A stretch of 64,000 bases of DNA from Tetradesmus obliquus (GCA_030272155.1 CP126193.1:1612001-1676000), one strand, 5' to 3'; positions 10,513 through 22,413 are shown, counted from the stretch's first letter. Numbers and translations are program-made. The notes: generated by a model from the letters alone, not told the origin.

Positions 10513-13308
10513 GCCAGCGCCAGCGCCAGCAGGGGATGAGGAGGGGGATGAGGCGGCTGCTGGGGACAGGGCTGCAGGGCGGAAGGCGAAGCGTGAGCGC
10601 AGCAAGACTGGGCAGGCACCCTCACAGGAGCAGCTGGCACAGCTTCAGGTGGGTAGCGGGGCTGGTGCTGTGCATATTCAATATGCAGTAAGTAAGTGCG
10701 CAACTGTGTTTGTGCGTTGAGTTTGCGCTGTGTAGAGCTGTTTGAACGTCACCTGTGATGGTGCCGGGTCGCACAGGGAAAGCTTGCTCAGCTGCAGGTG
10801 GGCGGTGGGGCTGGTGCTGTGTATTAGTGTGGAACTGTGTTTGTGCGTCGAATTTGCGCTGTGCAGAGCTGTTTGAACGCTTTGTGATGGTGCCGGGGTG
10901 GCACAGGAGAAGCTGGTGCAGCTGTGTGGCCGTGATGCTGTGCTGTACGCCAGTGCTAGGTGTGTCTGCTTTGCTGGTGCTGTAAGGCGAAGCGTGAGCG
11001 CAGCAAGACTGGGCAGGCACCCTCACAGGAGCAACTTGCTCAGCTGTAGGTGGGTAGTGCGACTGGTGCTGTGCATATTAGTGCGAGACTGTGGTTGTGC
11101 GTTGAGTATGCGCTGTGCAGAGCTGTTTGAAAGTCATCTGAGATGGTGCCGGGTGGCACAGGAGCAGCTGGCACAGCTACAGGTGGGCGGTGGAGTTGGT
11201 GCTGTTGATGGAGGGGTTGCATTTTTGCGATCTAATCCAGCGTAAGAGAAGTTGTCGGCGAATGCTGTGTATCAGTGCGATGCTGTGTGTGTGCTTTGAC
11301 TTTGTGCAGTACAGAGCTTACTTTAGTGCTGCACAGCACTGCTGTGCTGCGCCGGTGGTGCTGTGTGGGTGCTGTGTGGTGCTGTGGTGTGACTATTTGA
11401 TGTCAAGCCTGTTGTGGGTGGTCAGGGGCGGGACCTAAACCCTCATCACTACACAGTCTCAAGCATGTAGCGCAAGCATCCTCCTCTTGAACATGCAGCC
11501 TGATGTCTTACGAGACGACTTATGCTGCGCTGCAACACTGATTGCTACTCTGTACCATTGGTGGACAGTTTGCACCTGGAACACTCCAGCAAGAATGTCT
11601 GTAAGGCCTCAAAATGATGTGATTCACACCTGCTGCCTGCCTGTCTGTTGTCTTGCTGCTGCACTCCGGCCCTCCCAGGCGCTGTTTGCTGCCGACCCGG
11701 GCCAGCTACGCAGCCTGTCCAAGGGCGAATCACACTTTGGCAGCTTCAACAGGCACTTCCCAGTGGCGCGCTGCTCCAGCAAGAACCAGGAGGTGCACCA
11801 GGTGCGCATAGTGGTATAGGAGAGAGACCTGACTGTACAGCTCTCAGGGCCGTTCCAGGCCTGTCTTTGTCCTCTTGTTCATGTACGCTCGGAAGAGCAC
11901 AGGCTCCAGCAAGAACCAGGATGTGCACCAGGTGGGACCCCGGCAGCGCAGTGCATGCATGCACCGCAGCGTAATGAAGCTGAGAATGTCAGGCCTGTGG
12001 CGCGACTACTTTGTCCGCGCAGTGATGCGCAACGGGTCAGCTCTCCTACAGTGCTGCCGTCAACCGCCGTTCAACACTGCATGAGTATACCTCTGCGGCC
12101 CTCTCTCCATAGAACTGCAAGATGCATGCACTGTAGGGTGTTCACTCGCATGTGTTGATGCCATCTGCTGCATACTTGCTGTCGTTGTATCCTCCTTGCA
12201 ACCTTTAAGCAGAACCAAACACGTGTTGCACCTCATGTGCCGCAGGGTGCCCAAGTGGCCAACCCCTGGAACCCCGGCCAGGCAGCAGGCGCAAGCGGCG
12301 TGCCGACAAGTCCACCAGGCGCAGCAGCAGGCATTGCCAGCAACCCAGCCGCCACAACAGAGGCAGGCGCAGCAGCCGTTGCCACTGTCACGGGCTTTGC
12401 ACACCTGCCGGCAGTGCAGGAGGCTGCAGATGGTGCCGGCAATGCCAGCAATGAGCTGCTGAACATGTTGGGGATGAGTGCCGCTGAGGCAGGGCAGTGT
12501 GGCGGCGGCAGCGCGGGTGGCGGCGAAGGCATGTACTTGAGCAGGTGAGAGGCTTGCAGGGCAGCTGGTGCTTGAGGTTTAGGGTTTGAGTGTGTGTGTT
12601 GTTAAGCTATGTGGTGTGTGACTTGAGCATCCGCTGTGTATCAATGCACAGCGCATATGCATCAATGCAGTGGTTAGGCAGCTGATGCTGCGTGCCGCAC
12701 ACCAATCTAACGAGTGTGATGTGTCACTCAGCCGCTGAAGGTGTGCCTCGTTCCCTGCCATCTGTTCAAACCTTGCTGTGTTGCAGCAGCTCCATGGCGG
12801 AGCCGCGCGCTGCAGGCATGCACCAGCACTCAAATATGTGATGCGCTGCAGGCATGCACCAGCACTCAGCCAATGACTCATCCCCTGCCATGTGCCACCC
12901 TTCATGTTCTTTGCTGCAGCAGCTCCATGGCTGAGCCGCGAGCAGCAGGCATGCACACACCCTTCATGGCGCATGTATCTCTCACCCCTTGACTAACCCC
13001 CTGCCACGTCAAACTCTCCAACCCTTTTTCATTGCTGCAGCAGCTCCATGGCTGAGCCACGCGCAGCAGGCATGCACACGCCCTTCATGGCGCAGTGCTC
13101 CGCAGACACCGCAGCCGCCACCGTGCACGCACCCACCACTCAGCGGGACTCCTCGGGCAAGGCCGGCTGGATCAGCAGCCTGTTCAGGAGTGGCAGCAGC
13201 TGGAGCAGCAAGAGCAACAGCCTGCACGGCAGCAGCAGCGGCGCGCTGCAGACAGTGACCAGCCACAGCAGTAAGGACGCGTCCAAGGGAGGTAACGGCT
13301 GTAGCTGA
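2280..13308 (+). CDS. CBP60-like calmodulin-binding transcription factor, Gln-rich C-terminus
   Basis: Seventeen exons join in phase: 2280-2354, 2675-2832, 3470-3563, 3753-4022, 4688-4756, 5062-5172, 5541-5682, 6171-6301, 6772-6883, 7112-7278, 7502-8045, 8380-8621, 9117-9870, 10218-10648, 11679-11801, 12246-12544, 13044-13308 (1328 aa). Residues about 26-440 follow the order of the land-plant CBP60 domain: an N-terminal helix and VRLEF strand, a second strand set ending in YVVNG, then LQFLDKNSKF / GRTFKSFKLLARAV (like FTDNSSW...RKFRLGARV), then KKGYDGCRKADF (like the VKD-RGE-KKHYPP segment), then VETVEDLMSLV with a KWRNLM helix. The remainder is low complexity, with polyGln, polyAla and a Lys/Glu patch, as in activation domains. 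In land plants CBP60 proteins bind calmodulin and DNA and control defence genes; here the role is inferred. The Cys-rich insert in exon 3 (CSLEDCQLCRNNPSKVC) is unusual. Many introns carry copies of adjacent splice junctions. Gene existence is well supported by phase; the family call is moderate. Confidence 0.8.
3972..4261 (+). repeat. Threefold copy of exon-4 3' end and donor
   Basis: The last about 50 bases of exon 4 plus donor (3972-4027) recur almost base for base at 4208-4261 and in diverged form at about 4075-4125, both inside the following intron. The copies keep the GTGC-type donor context and the downstream 'cacctg...ttt..g..cctgctg' stretch, so the duplicated unit is exon end plus intron start. 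Confidence 0.85.
5658..5878 (+). repeat. Duplicate of exon-7 3' end and donor
   Basis: The 28 bases at 5658-5685 (exon-7 end plus donor) are repeated without change at 5851-5878 in the following intron. The stretch between them contains further diverged repeats of an 'aggcggctgggttgctag...aacaggcag' motif. Confidence 0.85.
6003..6245 (+). repeat. Duplicate of exon-8 acceptor and 5' half
   Basis: A pseudo-acceptor (ctgctgcag) and about 75 bases of exon-8-like coding sequence start at 6034, 137 bases upstream of the exon-8 start used in the model (6171). The preceding intron bases (tttcaaatcctgctgcag) are copied as well. Both copies are open in the same phase at first, but only the second runs on to the donor at 6302. 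Confidence 0.85.
6275..6525 (+). repeat. Three copies of exon-8 3' end and donor
   Basis: The string beginning aacctgatgcgcatgctc and ending in a donor occurs at 6275, 6382 and 6493 (steps of 107 and 111 bases). The intron text between copies is also repeated (ggcaatagcg...gctagcagatgtggcagacg). The first two end in gtgagc, the third in gtgcgg. Confidence 0.88.
8598..8800 (+). repeat. Duplicate of exon-12 3' end and donor
   Basis: Exon-12 end plus donor at about 8600-8640 recurs at about 8698-8737, 98 bases later, including the intron start gtgagtg.ggtgatggtg. A third partial copy of the intervening sequence (ggcgcaggatgacagctg) lies near 8765-8790. Confidence 0.85.
10583..11190 (+). repeat. 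About five copies of exon-14 3' end and donor
   Basis: The exon-14 end at 10583-10654 is matched along about 72 bases by 10984-11055. Shorter copies of 'cacaggagcagctggcacagct.caggtggg' with the following 'ggggctggtgctgtg' occur near 10775-10815, 10900-10930 and 11155-11190. The intron is therefore largely a tandem array of its own 5' splice junction. Confidence 0.88.
11772..11936 (+). repeat. Duplicate of exon-15 3' end and donor
   Basis: The segment ctccagcaagaaccaggaggtgcaccag plus GT at about 11773-11803 is repeated at about 11904-11934 with one or two changes, inside the next intron. Confidence 0.85.
12784..13095 (+). repeat. Copies of the exon-17 acceptor and 5' end
   Basis: The segment gcagcagctccatggctgagcc followed by a gcaggcatgcac motif occurs near 12784, 12917 and 13037. 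The last is used in the model because only it leads to an open reading frame with a stop at 13306. A shorter gcaggcatgcaccagcactca repeat lies at 12812-12868. Confidence 0.85.
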
Positions 13309-16300
13309 GCTATCCACTGGTGATGCAGCTGGGAGGTGTGTGGAGGTGTGGGAGGTTATGTGGGCGTTGTGTGTGTTGCTGGCTTGACAGATTGACAGCA
13401 GCAGATGAGACACGCGCAGCATGTGGCAGCAGGCTTGCGGCAGCAGCTGAAGCGCAGCATACAGGGCATGCATGCCTGGCGCTGGTTGCGCTGGGGGCAG
13501 CTGCTGTAGCTGCAGCAGGGTATGATGGTTGGGAGTGGCTATCTTGCTGGTTGAGGTTGCACTGAGGTTGCACTGTTTGTTGGTATGTAGAGGTGCTACT
13601 AGCGCCAGTAGCTGTGCAGCATCGGCGCCTGTGTGGAGATGGCTGGTGCTGGGTGATGGGCAAGCCTATGTATAGCTGTATGTATGGCTGTGTGTATGGC
13701 TGTATTTATGCTGTCATTTTCTGTGCCTCTTGTTACTTTGTTGCTGACTGGGTGGGGGCCGCAAGTTGGTGCTTGCACAGTACTCAGCCCAGCGCTGGCA
13801 GTGCTGCTGGCCACCAAGCTTATCAAGCATATAATGTGATACATGATGCTCAGCTCCCTCTCTTTTGGGTACATTCTGTCATTGAAGAGTGTTTCTTGTC
13901 AAGCGCTTTGGGGCTCCTGGTGCAAGCCTGCTGTTCAACAGCAGCACAGGTCGTGTGCTGCTGCTGCTTCTGGTAATGGATTGGGTGGAGTGGGCCTGGC
14001 AGCAGCTTGCGTCAGGGCGGTGCATGCAGAGGTCTTTGCTCACCCACAGTTGCATCTCACCTGCTGGCATTGCAGCAGCTCTGCTGTTAATACACAAAGG
14101 TAGAGGCACCTGCAGCGTGCGTTTTGTTTGTCGTGCGTTTTGTTTGTTTGTTGTTGCACACACGCAATTACACAAACGCACTGGCTTGCATACTAATAAG
14201 ACTTGATTGCTCAGCGACCTTACTGCATCAGCATGGTTGACAGTCGTGACGCCTTTGCAACATAGCTCACAATGCACTGTTGACTCTAATGCTGCTGTCG
14301 TGGCTGTCTGACTGTTCGGCAGTCATTTGGATGGTTGTGTGACAGCTGAAAAGCCTCCGTGCACGCTCGCTGTTCAGTTGCTGGTTGCTACAGGCTGAGT
14401 TGCTGCTGGGCCATCATGGACATGGTGGGAAGGTGCTGGCCTGTGTACTGCAGCATGTCTGCATCACGTTGGTCTCAGCTAATGCGCTTGCTGCACACTG
14501 TGCAGGAGCTATGGTTACATGGCAGTTGCAGTAGTTGCACCAACAGATTGCAGATCTCTTGATTGCTGCATCAGAGGTGCCGCTGCAGCATCTGCAAATG
14601 CGCAAATGACGTCACACCTGGTTTTCATTGCGTTGAATCTGGTAGTGGCTGCATGCTGGTGTGCTTGGGAGTGGCAGCTGGGCAGCTCTCAAAGGCGCTG
14701 CTCGCTGCGGTTGCAAACGCATCATGTATGCATGCATGCATGTGTGCGCAACTGTTGAGCCTTGCGAGACGAAAGTGCCGCTCAACGCTTTGTGTGCTGT
14801 TGGGAGGGAGGTGCTACGTTACAAACCTTCAAATTGTTGCATCCACTGGGGACTCCCAACCACCAACTGGAATGTGCAGGCTCGCATGCGTCCTGGTTGT
14901 GGCACACCTGTAACATCAAGATGTAACGTTGCTTTCCTCAGGAAAGGGGCACGTACAACAGCAACGACGTTCAGCTACGGCTTCTAGACACTACTAGAGT
15001 GTCTGTGAACTCGAGACATGGTGCTGGTGTCCGGGAAGACCCTCATCGGAAGTGCAGTAACGGCGCACAACACGGTGTTGTGAATGTTGTTAGTGACAGT
15101 TACATCGTCAATGATGACAAGCCAGCTAGTGGCCACGCGACAATTCTCTCACACCTCAGGCAAAACTACTGTACAACAAGGACGCTCTCCCAGCAAACAA
15201 TGCGACCGCACTTTTGTACAGGGAGGGCGTTCTTCCACTCCAATAGACCCCAAAAACACAGGCGTGCACCGCCCGCGTCAATCAGGTACTGCACCACAGC
15301 ACGCAACAGAGCGTGCATCACGCAGCTCAGCGCCGCATTGTTCAGGCAACTCGGTCACCCCAACCCCAACCACACAGCACAAAACTCACACATCCACACT
15401 CAGAGGAGAGAGGCCCGCGAAAAGCCACAAACACCGGTACACGACGTCATCATTTGGGCAACTGACAACATAGCCCACAGAGCAGGGTCGTGTGCTGCTT
15501 ACTTCTGTCAGTTGCCGCTCTCAAACAGACACAATGCCAAGCAATGAAGCAAATCAAACAAAGCTGCATCAACAGTGCACACATGCATCCCACCACATAC
15601 TCGCATGACGTGGCATGAGCATGTGCTTGTTCCGCGGAGGGCTTGTGCTGCCGCATGTGCCTTTGCTGCTGCACCCAATGCCCAACTGGTGTGCAGCTGC
15701 TGGCCGTAATAAGTTGTAGTGCAGTGCTGCTTGCCGCCATGTGTTGTATGCAAATGAGACAACAACACGTGGTGCAAGTGTAGTAACAAGGGCCTGGAGC
15801 ACACACTGTCATCCAACATTCGACCGGGGGTAACATCCGCAGGAAAACTTTTGGTACAACACATGGGTAGCGCAGCGTGACAGAGCACCTGCAGAAGCTT
15901 CCAACATGTGTGTATATGCACAAGAGCACAAGGACAGGCAGCGGCAAGTGCATGCTGCTGCATCTATAATAGGCTGCCTGGCAGCACAGAAATAAGTGTT
16001 GCACCATTGAGTGAACTAAAGGCTTCACACAAACGCAGGCAGCCAAATCAGCATCCGCATGCACCAACTGCACAAAACAGGGAAGCAGGGATGCGCTGCA
16101 ATCCTGTTCCAACTTTGTCGGTAGGCTGCTGTCGCACACATTGGCTTATGACTTCAGCCCAAACTGCGCTTGTAAGACGCACCCAGAACCCAAGGATCTC
16201 AGGCAGCACATAAAGGCACCGATCCCTGACAGTTGAGGTCCGAACATGGCATTTGCTGCACACAACAAAGCCATGCCGGCCCATCAAGACCAAGCAGACC

Positions 16301-17451
16301 CAGCTTTTGCAAACCAGCTATGTGTGACACCCAACGCACCGCATCTGCTGCCAGCACGGCAGCAGTACCTCAGCCTGCAGCCACAAGCACTGAGCGCACG
16401 CAAAGCAGCGTAGCGCCCAACACCGGCAGCAGCAGGCATCACAACGGGCGTGGGTAACACCGCACTCGCTACAGGCCAGCTGCTAACTGCAGCAGCCGCA
16501 TGTTTTTTGATTGCCTAGGGACCCATGAGGTTCGTAGCAAACAAAATCATCCAGCTGCAAGTACTCAACCACATTGCAGCCTATCCCCTCCAGACACATC
16601 CCACTAAAGACGCGAAGCACACGTGTCCTTTGAACACGCCTGCATGCTTATCTCCGTGTCCCAGGTTTGGTCTAGTTGCTGCCAAGCAAGAATGCTGGCT
16701 CTGCAGCTGGCGTGTCGGCTCAAGGACACGCCGTGCTAAGCACCCCTTTCTCACAAACCCAAGCAGCCAGACACCAGCTGCATTGCAGCAGCGGCGCCAG
16801 CATGCTGTGAGCTGTTCACCAAAAGGGACCACACAGCCAACCCTTGCACACACAACTCTCAAAGGAACCAACTGAGCCACAACCAAGGTGCGGTAGGAAA
16901 CCACACCGCACCAGGTAGGACTTCGCGATTGTTATACAGCATGTGTTGGCTGAAGAGTGCAGGCGCACCCACAGACCCGTCATGCCGCTTGTCCTGCACA
17001 TGGCCGCATCTAACATAATATGCGCCCATGTGGGCACAAGCGGCTCAGCTGCAGCACTCAGCCGCAGCATCACTGACAGGCCAATCAGGCACCAAACGTG
17101 CATCCTCTTGTGGGCATGTACACTGAACATCAGCACAACACAACTCTTTTGAACCACGCCATGCGCATGCGCAGAGCTGTGGCACCTCATGATGTTCTGG
17201 CAGAGCAGCCAGGCGAGTTGCCATGGCGCAAATTTGGTTGAAATAGTAACGGCAACAGCCGCACATAGCCACCTCGGCCATCAGACATACACTGCGATGC
17301 GCAAACACAGCTACCCAGCAAAATGAGCTAACAGGTTCACGCCAATCCAAATCAGCAGCGCAGCAGAGCTTGATCAGCCCTACACACACATGCAGCTGAA
17401 GCTGGCTGTTGAAATGCAGCATCCCTGGCATCACTGTGTTCAGCATCCTGT
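13309..17451. other. Non-coding region between convergent genes
   Basis: About 4.1 kb between the stop of the CBP60-like gene (plus) and the stop of the kinase gene (minus). I find no exon with family similarity. Open frames are short or compositionally implausible. It probably consists of two long 3' UTRs and spacer; TGTAA signals at 14909-14913 and 14922-14926 could end the plus-strand transcript. A short imperfect TATGGCTGTG repeat lies at 13675-13710. Confidence 0.5.
14909..14926 (+). terminator. Two TGTAA poly(A)-type signals
   Basis: TGTAA at 14909-14913 and 14922-14926, 1.6 kb after the stop of the CBP60-like gene. TGTAA is the usual poly(A) signal of chlorophycean algae. The distance is long, so assignment to that gene is tentative. 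Confidence 0.25.
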
Positions 17452-19547
17452 TCAGGCTGTTGACACTTGCACAAGGAAGCACGTGTCATCGCGTGACAGC
17501 GGTGCTGGCACCTCCTTTGGCTGCAGCTGCTGCACTTGCTGCTGCTGCTTCAGCGGCTGCTGCACTAGCGCTGCACCATACGCGTTGCACAGCCGCGACC
17601 GCAGCTCAACGCTGCTGCGCGATCGCACAGCTGCGCCGTTGTCAATGCCGATGCTGCCCCACAGCAGGCCCGCTGCGTCTGCTGCATCATCTAATCGCTG
17701 CAGCGCCCGCTGCAGCTGCTGCTGCAGCTCAGCGTCAGCGCCGCTGCTGCTCAGCGGCACAGTCAGGCACTGCTGCTGCTCGCGCAGCCGCTGCAGCGCA
17801 GCAGGGCAGCGGCTCAGCTCAAACAAGCGATCCACTGCTGTTCCTGCAAGCTCGCGCGCCTGCGCGGCACTGCTGGCTGCATCGGCTGCGCTGCACGCTG
17901 CTGCCGCGCTGAGCGCTGCCTGCTCCTGCTGCATATCTTTCAGCGCTTTGGCGTACTGCGCTGGCAGCGACCGGTTGAACCAAGGGTGCAGCTTGATGCG
18001 GCGTATGCTGATGCGCTGCTGCTCATCCTGGTGCAGCAGCTGGTCCAGCAGGTCCTGTGCTTCTGCGCTGATCGGCTGCAGGCCGTGTGCGCCAGCTGCG
18101 TCCTTCCAGGTGTGCTGGTTCTCCAGCTGCAGCAGCGTCAGCAGCGCCTCTTGCGGCGGCAGCAGCGGCGCAAAGCTGTCGTAGCCGTATGGAAGCTGCC
18201 GGTGCAGCATGTAGTGCAGCAGGGCCCCCAGCGCCCAGATATCTGCCTTGCGGGCGTCGTATGTGTTGCTGGAGGACTGGCTGGTGCGGCTGTGCTGGCT
18301 GCTGTCGCTGCTGGCATCTGTGCGCGGCGTGTTGAGCCCGTTAAACATGCTGGCCAGCACCTGCGGCGCCATGAAGCCTGCAGGACACGCAAAGTGTTCG
18401 CAGGACAGCAGCAAGCAGACAGCTTGTCAGTATGGCAGCGCTGCAGGTCGGACACTGGTGGCGCAGCATGGTCGCTGTATGCTTGCATGCCAGATGGCCT
18501 GCTGCTAAGCTGTACTGCCTTGCTGACAACCCATTGCCCGCCGCCACAGCATCGCCAGGCACATTGAACAGCCGTGGCACTCACCCGGCGTGCCAACAAA
18601 CGTCTCGCATCGCATCTGCTGGCCTGTCCAGGCCTTGGCTGTGCCCAAGTCGCACAGCACCAAGCGAGGGGGGCTGCTGCGGCTTGGCTTGCTGCGCAGC
18701 AGCACGTTCTGCAGCTTCATGTCGCGGTATGCGATCTTTGAGCTGTGCAGGTGTTCCAGCACCGCAACTAGTTGATGGAAAAAGAAGCATGCCAGGTCCT
18801 CAGACACGCGGTGCTGCTTGCAGTAGGACTCCAGTGTGCCACCAGAGCAGTGCTGCAGCACCAGCTGCAGATTGTCTGGCGTCAGGCGCACCTGCAGACA
18901 ATATCATCGTCATTATTGAGTAAATCAGGCATTACCTATGCTTGCAGGCAAGCCCCGTTCTTCGCTTCCATCCGTTGTCGACCCGCAAGTCAAGCTCAAT
19001 CCAATAAGCATCATGTCGGCATATACAATAAATAACCCACTAAACGTCGCTGTTGGTATACAGTTCCAGCTACCGCAGGCTGGGCGAAGGCTGAACGCAC
19101 GCACTACCGCAACGACATCTGCTGACCCTTGTCGCTGCCGAGATTGACAGATAAGCCGCATTTCAAAGGAACTGTGGGCTTGCAAGCAGATGCCGTGCTT
19201 GTAAGAGGTTGCTGACGCAGCCACAGGGTGTCCCTCTGCGCCTCCGATGGCAGCCTTTCTCGCCCAAAATTATCTAGAAAGTGTGAAGCATCACTCACCG
19301 AGTATGGTCTGACCAGCGAGACGTGCTGAGCGGCTTGAGATAAGTGGCTGGCCTCGCGTTGCGCCATCTGGTGCTGCCAGGCTGCAGCCGCTACGCTACA
19401 GGTCTTAACAGCGCATAGTTGTCCTCCTTTGCTGTCCTCACGCGCTAGATACACGCTTCCATTTGCGCCTTGCCCAAGCACGCGAGCCGTTCTATATCCA
19501 TAGCCTACTTCCTCACGCTGCACGCCACCTCTAAAGCAAGAAAACAT
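17452..19547 (-). CDS. Serine/threonine protein kinase with DLG and APQ motif variants
   Basis: Three exons read on the minus strand: 19299-19547, 18585-18891, 17452-18377 (493 aa); all joins are in phase with gtgagt donors. The kinase domain covers about residues 20-285: glycine loop LGQGANGSV (24-32), ATP lysine in CAVK (K48), alpha-C glutamate E65, catalytic loop YRDMKLQN (D140, N145), metal-binding DLG (D164) in place of DFG, and GTPGFMAPQ in place of the usual APE. The catalytic Lys, Asp and Asn residues are all present, so activity is expected. The loop and lobe order resemble CAMK/SnRK-type kinases, but no subfamily is certain. A Ser/Thr-rich insert lies just after the APQ motif (about residues 200-220). 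The C-terminal 150 residues are Ala/Gln-rich and helical. It is the first of four minus-strand genes in a row. Substrate unknown. Confidence 0.85.
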
Positions 19548-20658
19548 CTCGATCGATCGATTTCAGGTCTATGATGATCTGCCTGGAGCAGGGTGGCCAA
19601 AGGCCGGCCCAGGCTGGGCGTTGCGGCCTATAGTGTGGTCCGCTATTCGGCTTTTGACACCTCCAAACGCAATCAACTGTACAGCAGAAGGTTCACAATG
19701 AGGTGGCCTCGCATGGGGACGCATCTAAGTCAAAAGATTCCTCTGACAGTCTGGGGATGTTCAGCAGGCCAAACCGCCCTTCGCGAAAAAGCGGCAGATC
19801 CGCTGCATAGAATGAGCTTGTTCTGATGTCTTGACAGTACAGGCAGGATGTGGGACGGTCCCTGCAGCATCCAGTCAAAGATGCTTTTCTCGTTCTGGGA
19901 TTTGGGTGGCAGAAAGCGGGCCTGTCTGGGCGCAGCTCTTTGACTTTGTTTCCTTAACTTAGTTTAAAACGGCAAAGAGGCGTATTATGCTAGCTTCGTG
20001 CACTCAGCATGCGTTGACGCATCACACCGTCACCCTGCCAGGCTGGACATGCAGCATCTTGCTGTGAAGCCCACAGGGTACATTTCTGCAGTTGTTGCAA
20101 AACAAATATGACGCGTGCTGCAGGTGCAAGCTGCGCTTCATGGGCAGCAGCTGCCTCTAAGTGCACTTGAAGTGCCGCTGCTCAGCAGTCACTGCTGAGT
20201 GGAGGCGGTTACTAACCCACCTGCACCTGCACTGATGCTGCACTGCTTCAAGTTGCCTTGGGTGCCACTGACCGACAATGACAGTGCTGGCACCCGACCA
20301 CCAAGGCTGCCACTGATGTTGCTGACATGAAAAACATGCGGATTGAGGAATGTTCACCAGTATCCGATACTATGAGTCATACCAAGCTGCCAGCCTGGCA
20401 GGCTGCTGTGGATGCTGATCATCATCGCTCATCAACATGTGTCCTTCTGTTGGCCCAGTTCCGGTCCTGACTTGATGCAAGACCTAAGCTTGCTTACCCT
20501 GCCTTAACCAGGGCTACAGAGCACTGGTGTGCAACAGGGAGCCGACAACACGCATTGCTCATCCTGAAATAACCCTACTGCAAAAAGGGATGCAAGAGCA
20601 CTCCACCAGCACTAGGGCCGCTACGCCATTGAACAGTCACTGTGCACACGACACAGTG
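19548..20658. other. Intergenic: kinase promoter and F-box/WD40 3' region
   Basis: About 1.1 kb between two tandem minus-strand genes. It must hold the promoter and 5' UTR of the kinase and the 3' UTR of the F-box/WD40 gene. I see no exon-like segment. A short palindromic run (gatcgatcgat) sits at about 19551-19561, close upstream of the kinase start. Confidence 0.45.
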
Positions 20659-21728
20659 TCACGCGCTGGCATGCAAGCGCAGCAAGCAAACATGGCCAGA
20701 AGCCAACCCCACAGCAACCTTCCCGGCAGCAGTAAAGACGGCACACCTGACTCCAGCCGCATCAGCAGCCTGACCAACATCAGCAGCTGGCAATGCCGCT
20801 GCCGCCGCTGCTGCTGCTGCTGTCCCAGGCACATCTGCAGCCGCTGCATCTCCGCCAGCAGCGCCCTTCTGTGCTACTGCCGCGGACACTGTACGACCTG
20901 GGACAGACCTTTGCCTAGCTCCTTGCCCAACTATCTTTGACAGCTTGGCCAGAGAGCAGCGGCGCGCTAGCTGCAGCTGTAAAGCACAGCCAGAGCTGCC
21001 GCTGGCACTGCTGCTGCTGTCAACCCAGCTCGCCATGGTCTGCTGCACACTGACAGGCTCCCCAGCAGCAGCAGCAGCAGCAGCTGCAGCAGCAGCTGCA
21101 GCAGCAGCTGCAATTGCGATCTCACCACTAGCGTTTGCATCTGCGGGCCCCGGCTGCTGAGGCACTCCTGCAGCGCCTTCGGCCAGCTGGCTGTTGCTGC
21201 TGCTGCCTGCTTCTTGGTTGCTGCTGCTGTTGCTGCTGCCGCCATCTTTGCCCGCAGCCGTGCTGCTGGTCGTCACGTGCACCAGCTCAGCAACTGACAG
21301 GTAACCATCGCTGCTGCCCACAAACAGGCAGCTGTTGCCAAACTCTGGGCACGCCAGGCTGCTGCAGCCCTTTGCATTATGTGACATAAGACTCGCCAGC
21401 AGCCCTGTCTCTGGCACTACCGGCAGCTCACACACGGCTAAGGGCTTCTGGTCGCCGTTGCTGCTGCTGCTGCTGCCACCTGCAGCAGCTGTACGGCCGA
21501 TGACACCCAGCGGTGCAGCTGTTGCACCCTGGCTTGCAGATGGCCCACCTGCTGCAGCTGTAGCAGCGCTGTTGGCTGCTACAGCTGCCTGGCCTGGTTG
21601 CTTCCCTGCAGCCTTGCTGTTGCGCTGCCGCCCTGCTGGAGCCTTGGTGCTTGTGCCCGGCATCATTTTCAGCAGCCTGGCTATGCACTGCTTGCAAGTC
21701 GGCAGCTGCAGCTGCATTGCTGCCGCCT

Positions 21729-21765
<37 letters not shown>

Positions 21766-22366
21766 TGGCATTTGCCAGCAGATGAGCTGCGAGCGTGCAT
21801 TGAGCACGTACAAGAGCTGCACTTGCTGCTGCTGCTGCTGCTGAGCCCTCCTTGAACGGTGTAGATGGTGCTCTTGCTGCTGCTGCCAGTACTGCTGCAC
21901 GTTGAGAGCTACTACTCTTGAGGGGTACTTGGTGGGCAGCTGCCACAGGGCCCGGCCTGTACTGGCAGCCATGCAGCTGACCTGCAGCACAAATTACAGA
22001 CACAAACATAGACGTATGTCAACAAACGGGCACGAAAGCCAACCGACAGCAGCAGCAGAGCAGAAACTCCCAGCTGACAAGTTGGCAGTGTAGCCAGGTG
22101 CGAGCTATGCCTGGGGAAACGTGTTGCTCCACAACCTGCACACAGCAACCCTGCGAGTGCAGCTGCATCAAGGCCGTATGTTGAATGCAGAAGCAGCAGC
22201 TGGCGCTGATGGCACAATACCAACAGCCGCGACACCACAGGCTAGGCCAAGCATTACAGTGCGCCATGCAGTGCAGCGCCACAGCAGCAGTGGCTGGTCC
22301 TTACCTGGCCATCTGCTGTGCCCACAATGATGTGCCAGTCTTCCGCCTCTGCTGCTGCTGCCAGCC

Positions 22367-22413
<47 letters not shown>

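Noticed and set aside
15000-17200. Possible genes in the 13.3-17.4 kb gap
   Set aside because: Several open frames of 100-230 codons occur on both strands, but none shows a family motif or can be joined by in-phase splice sites.
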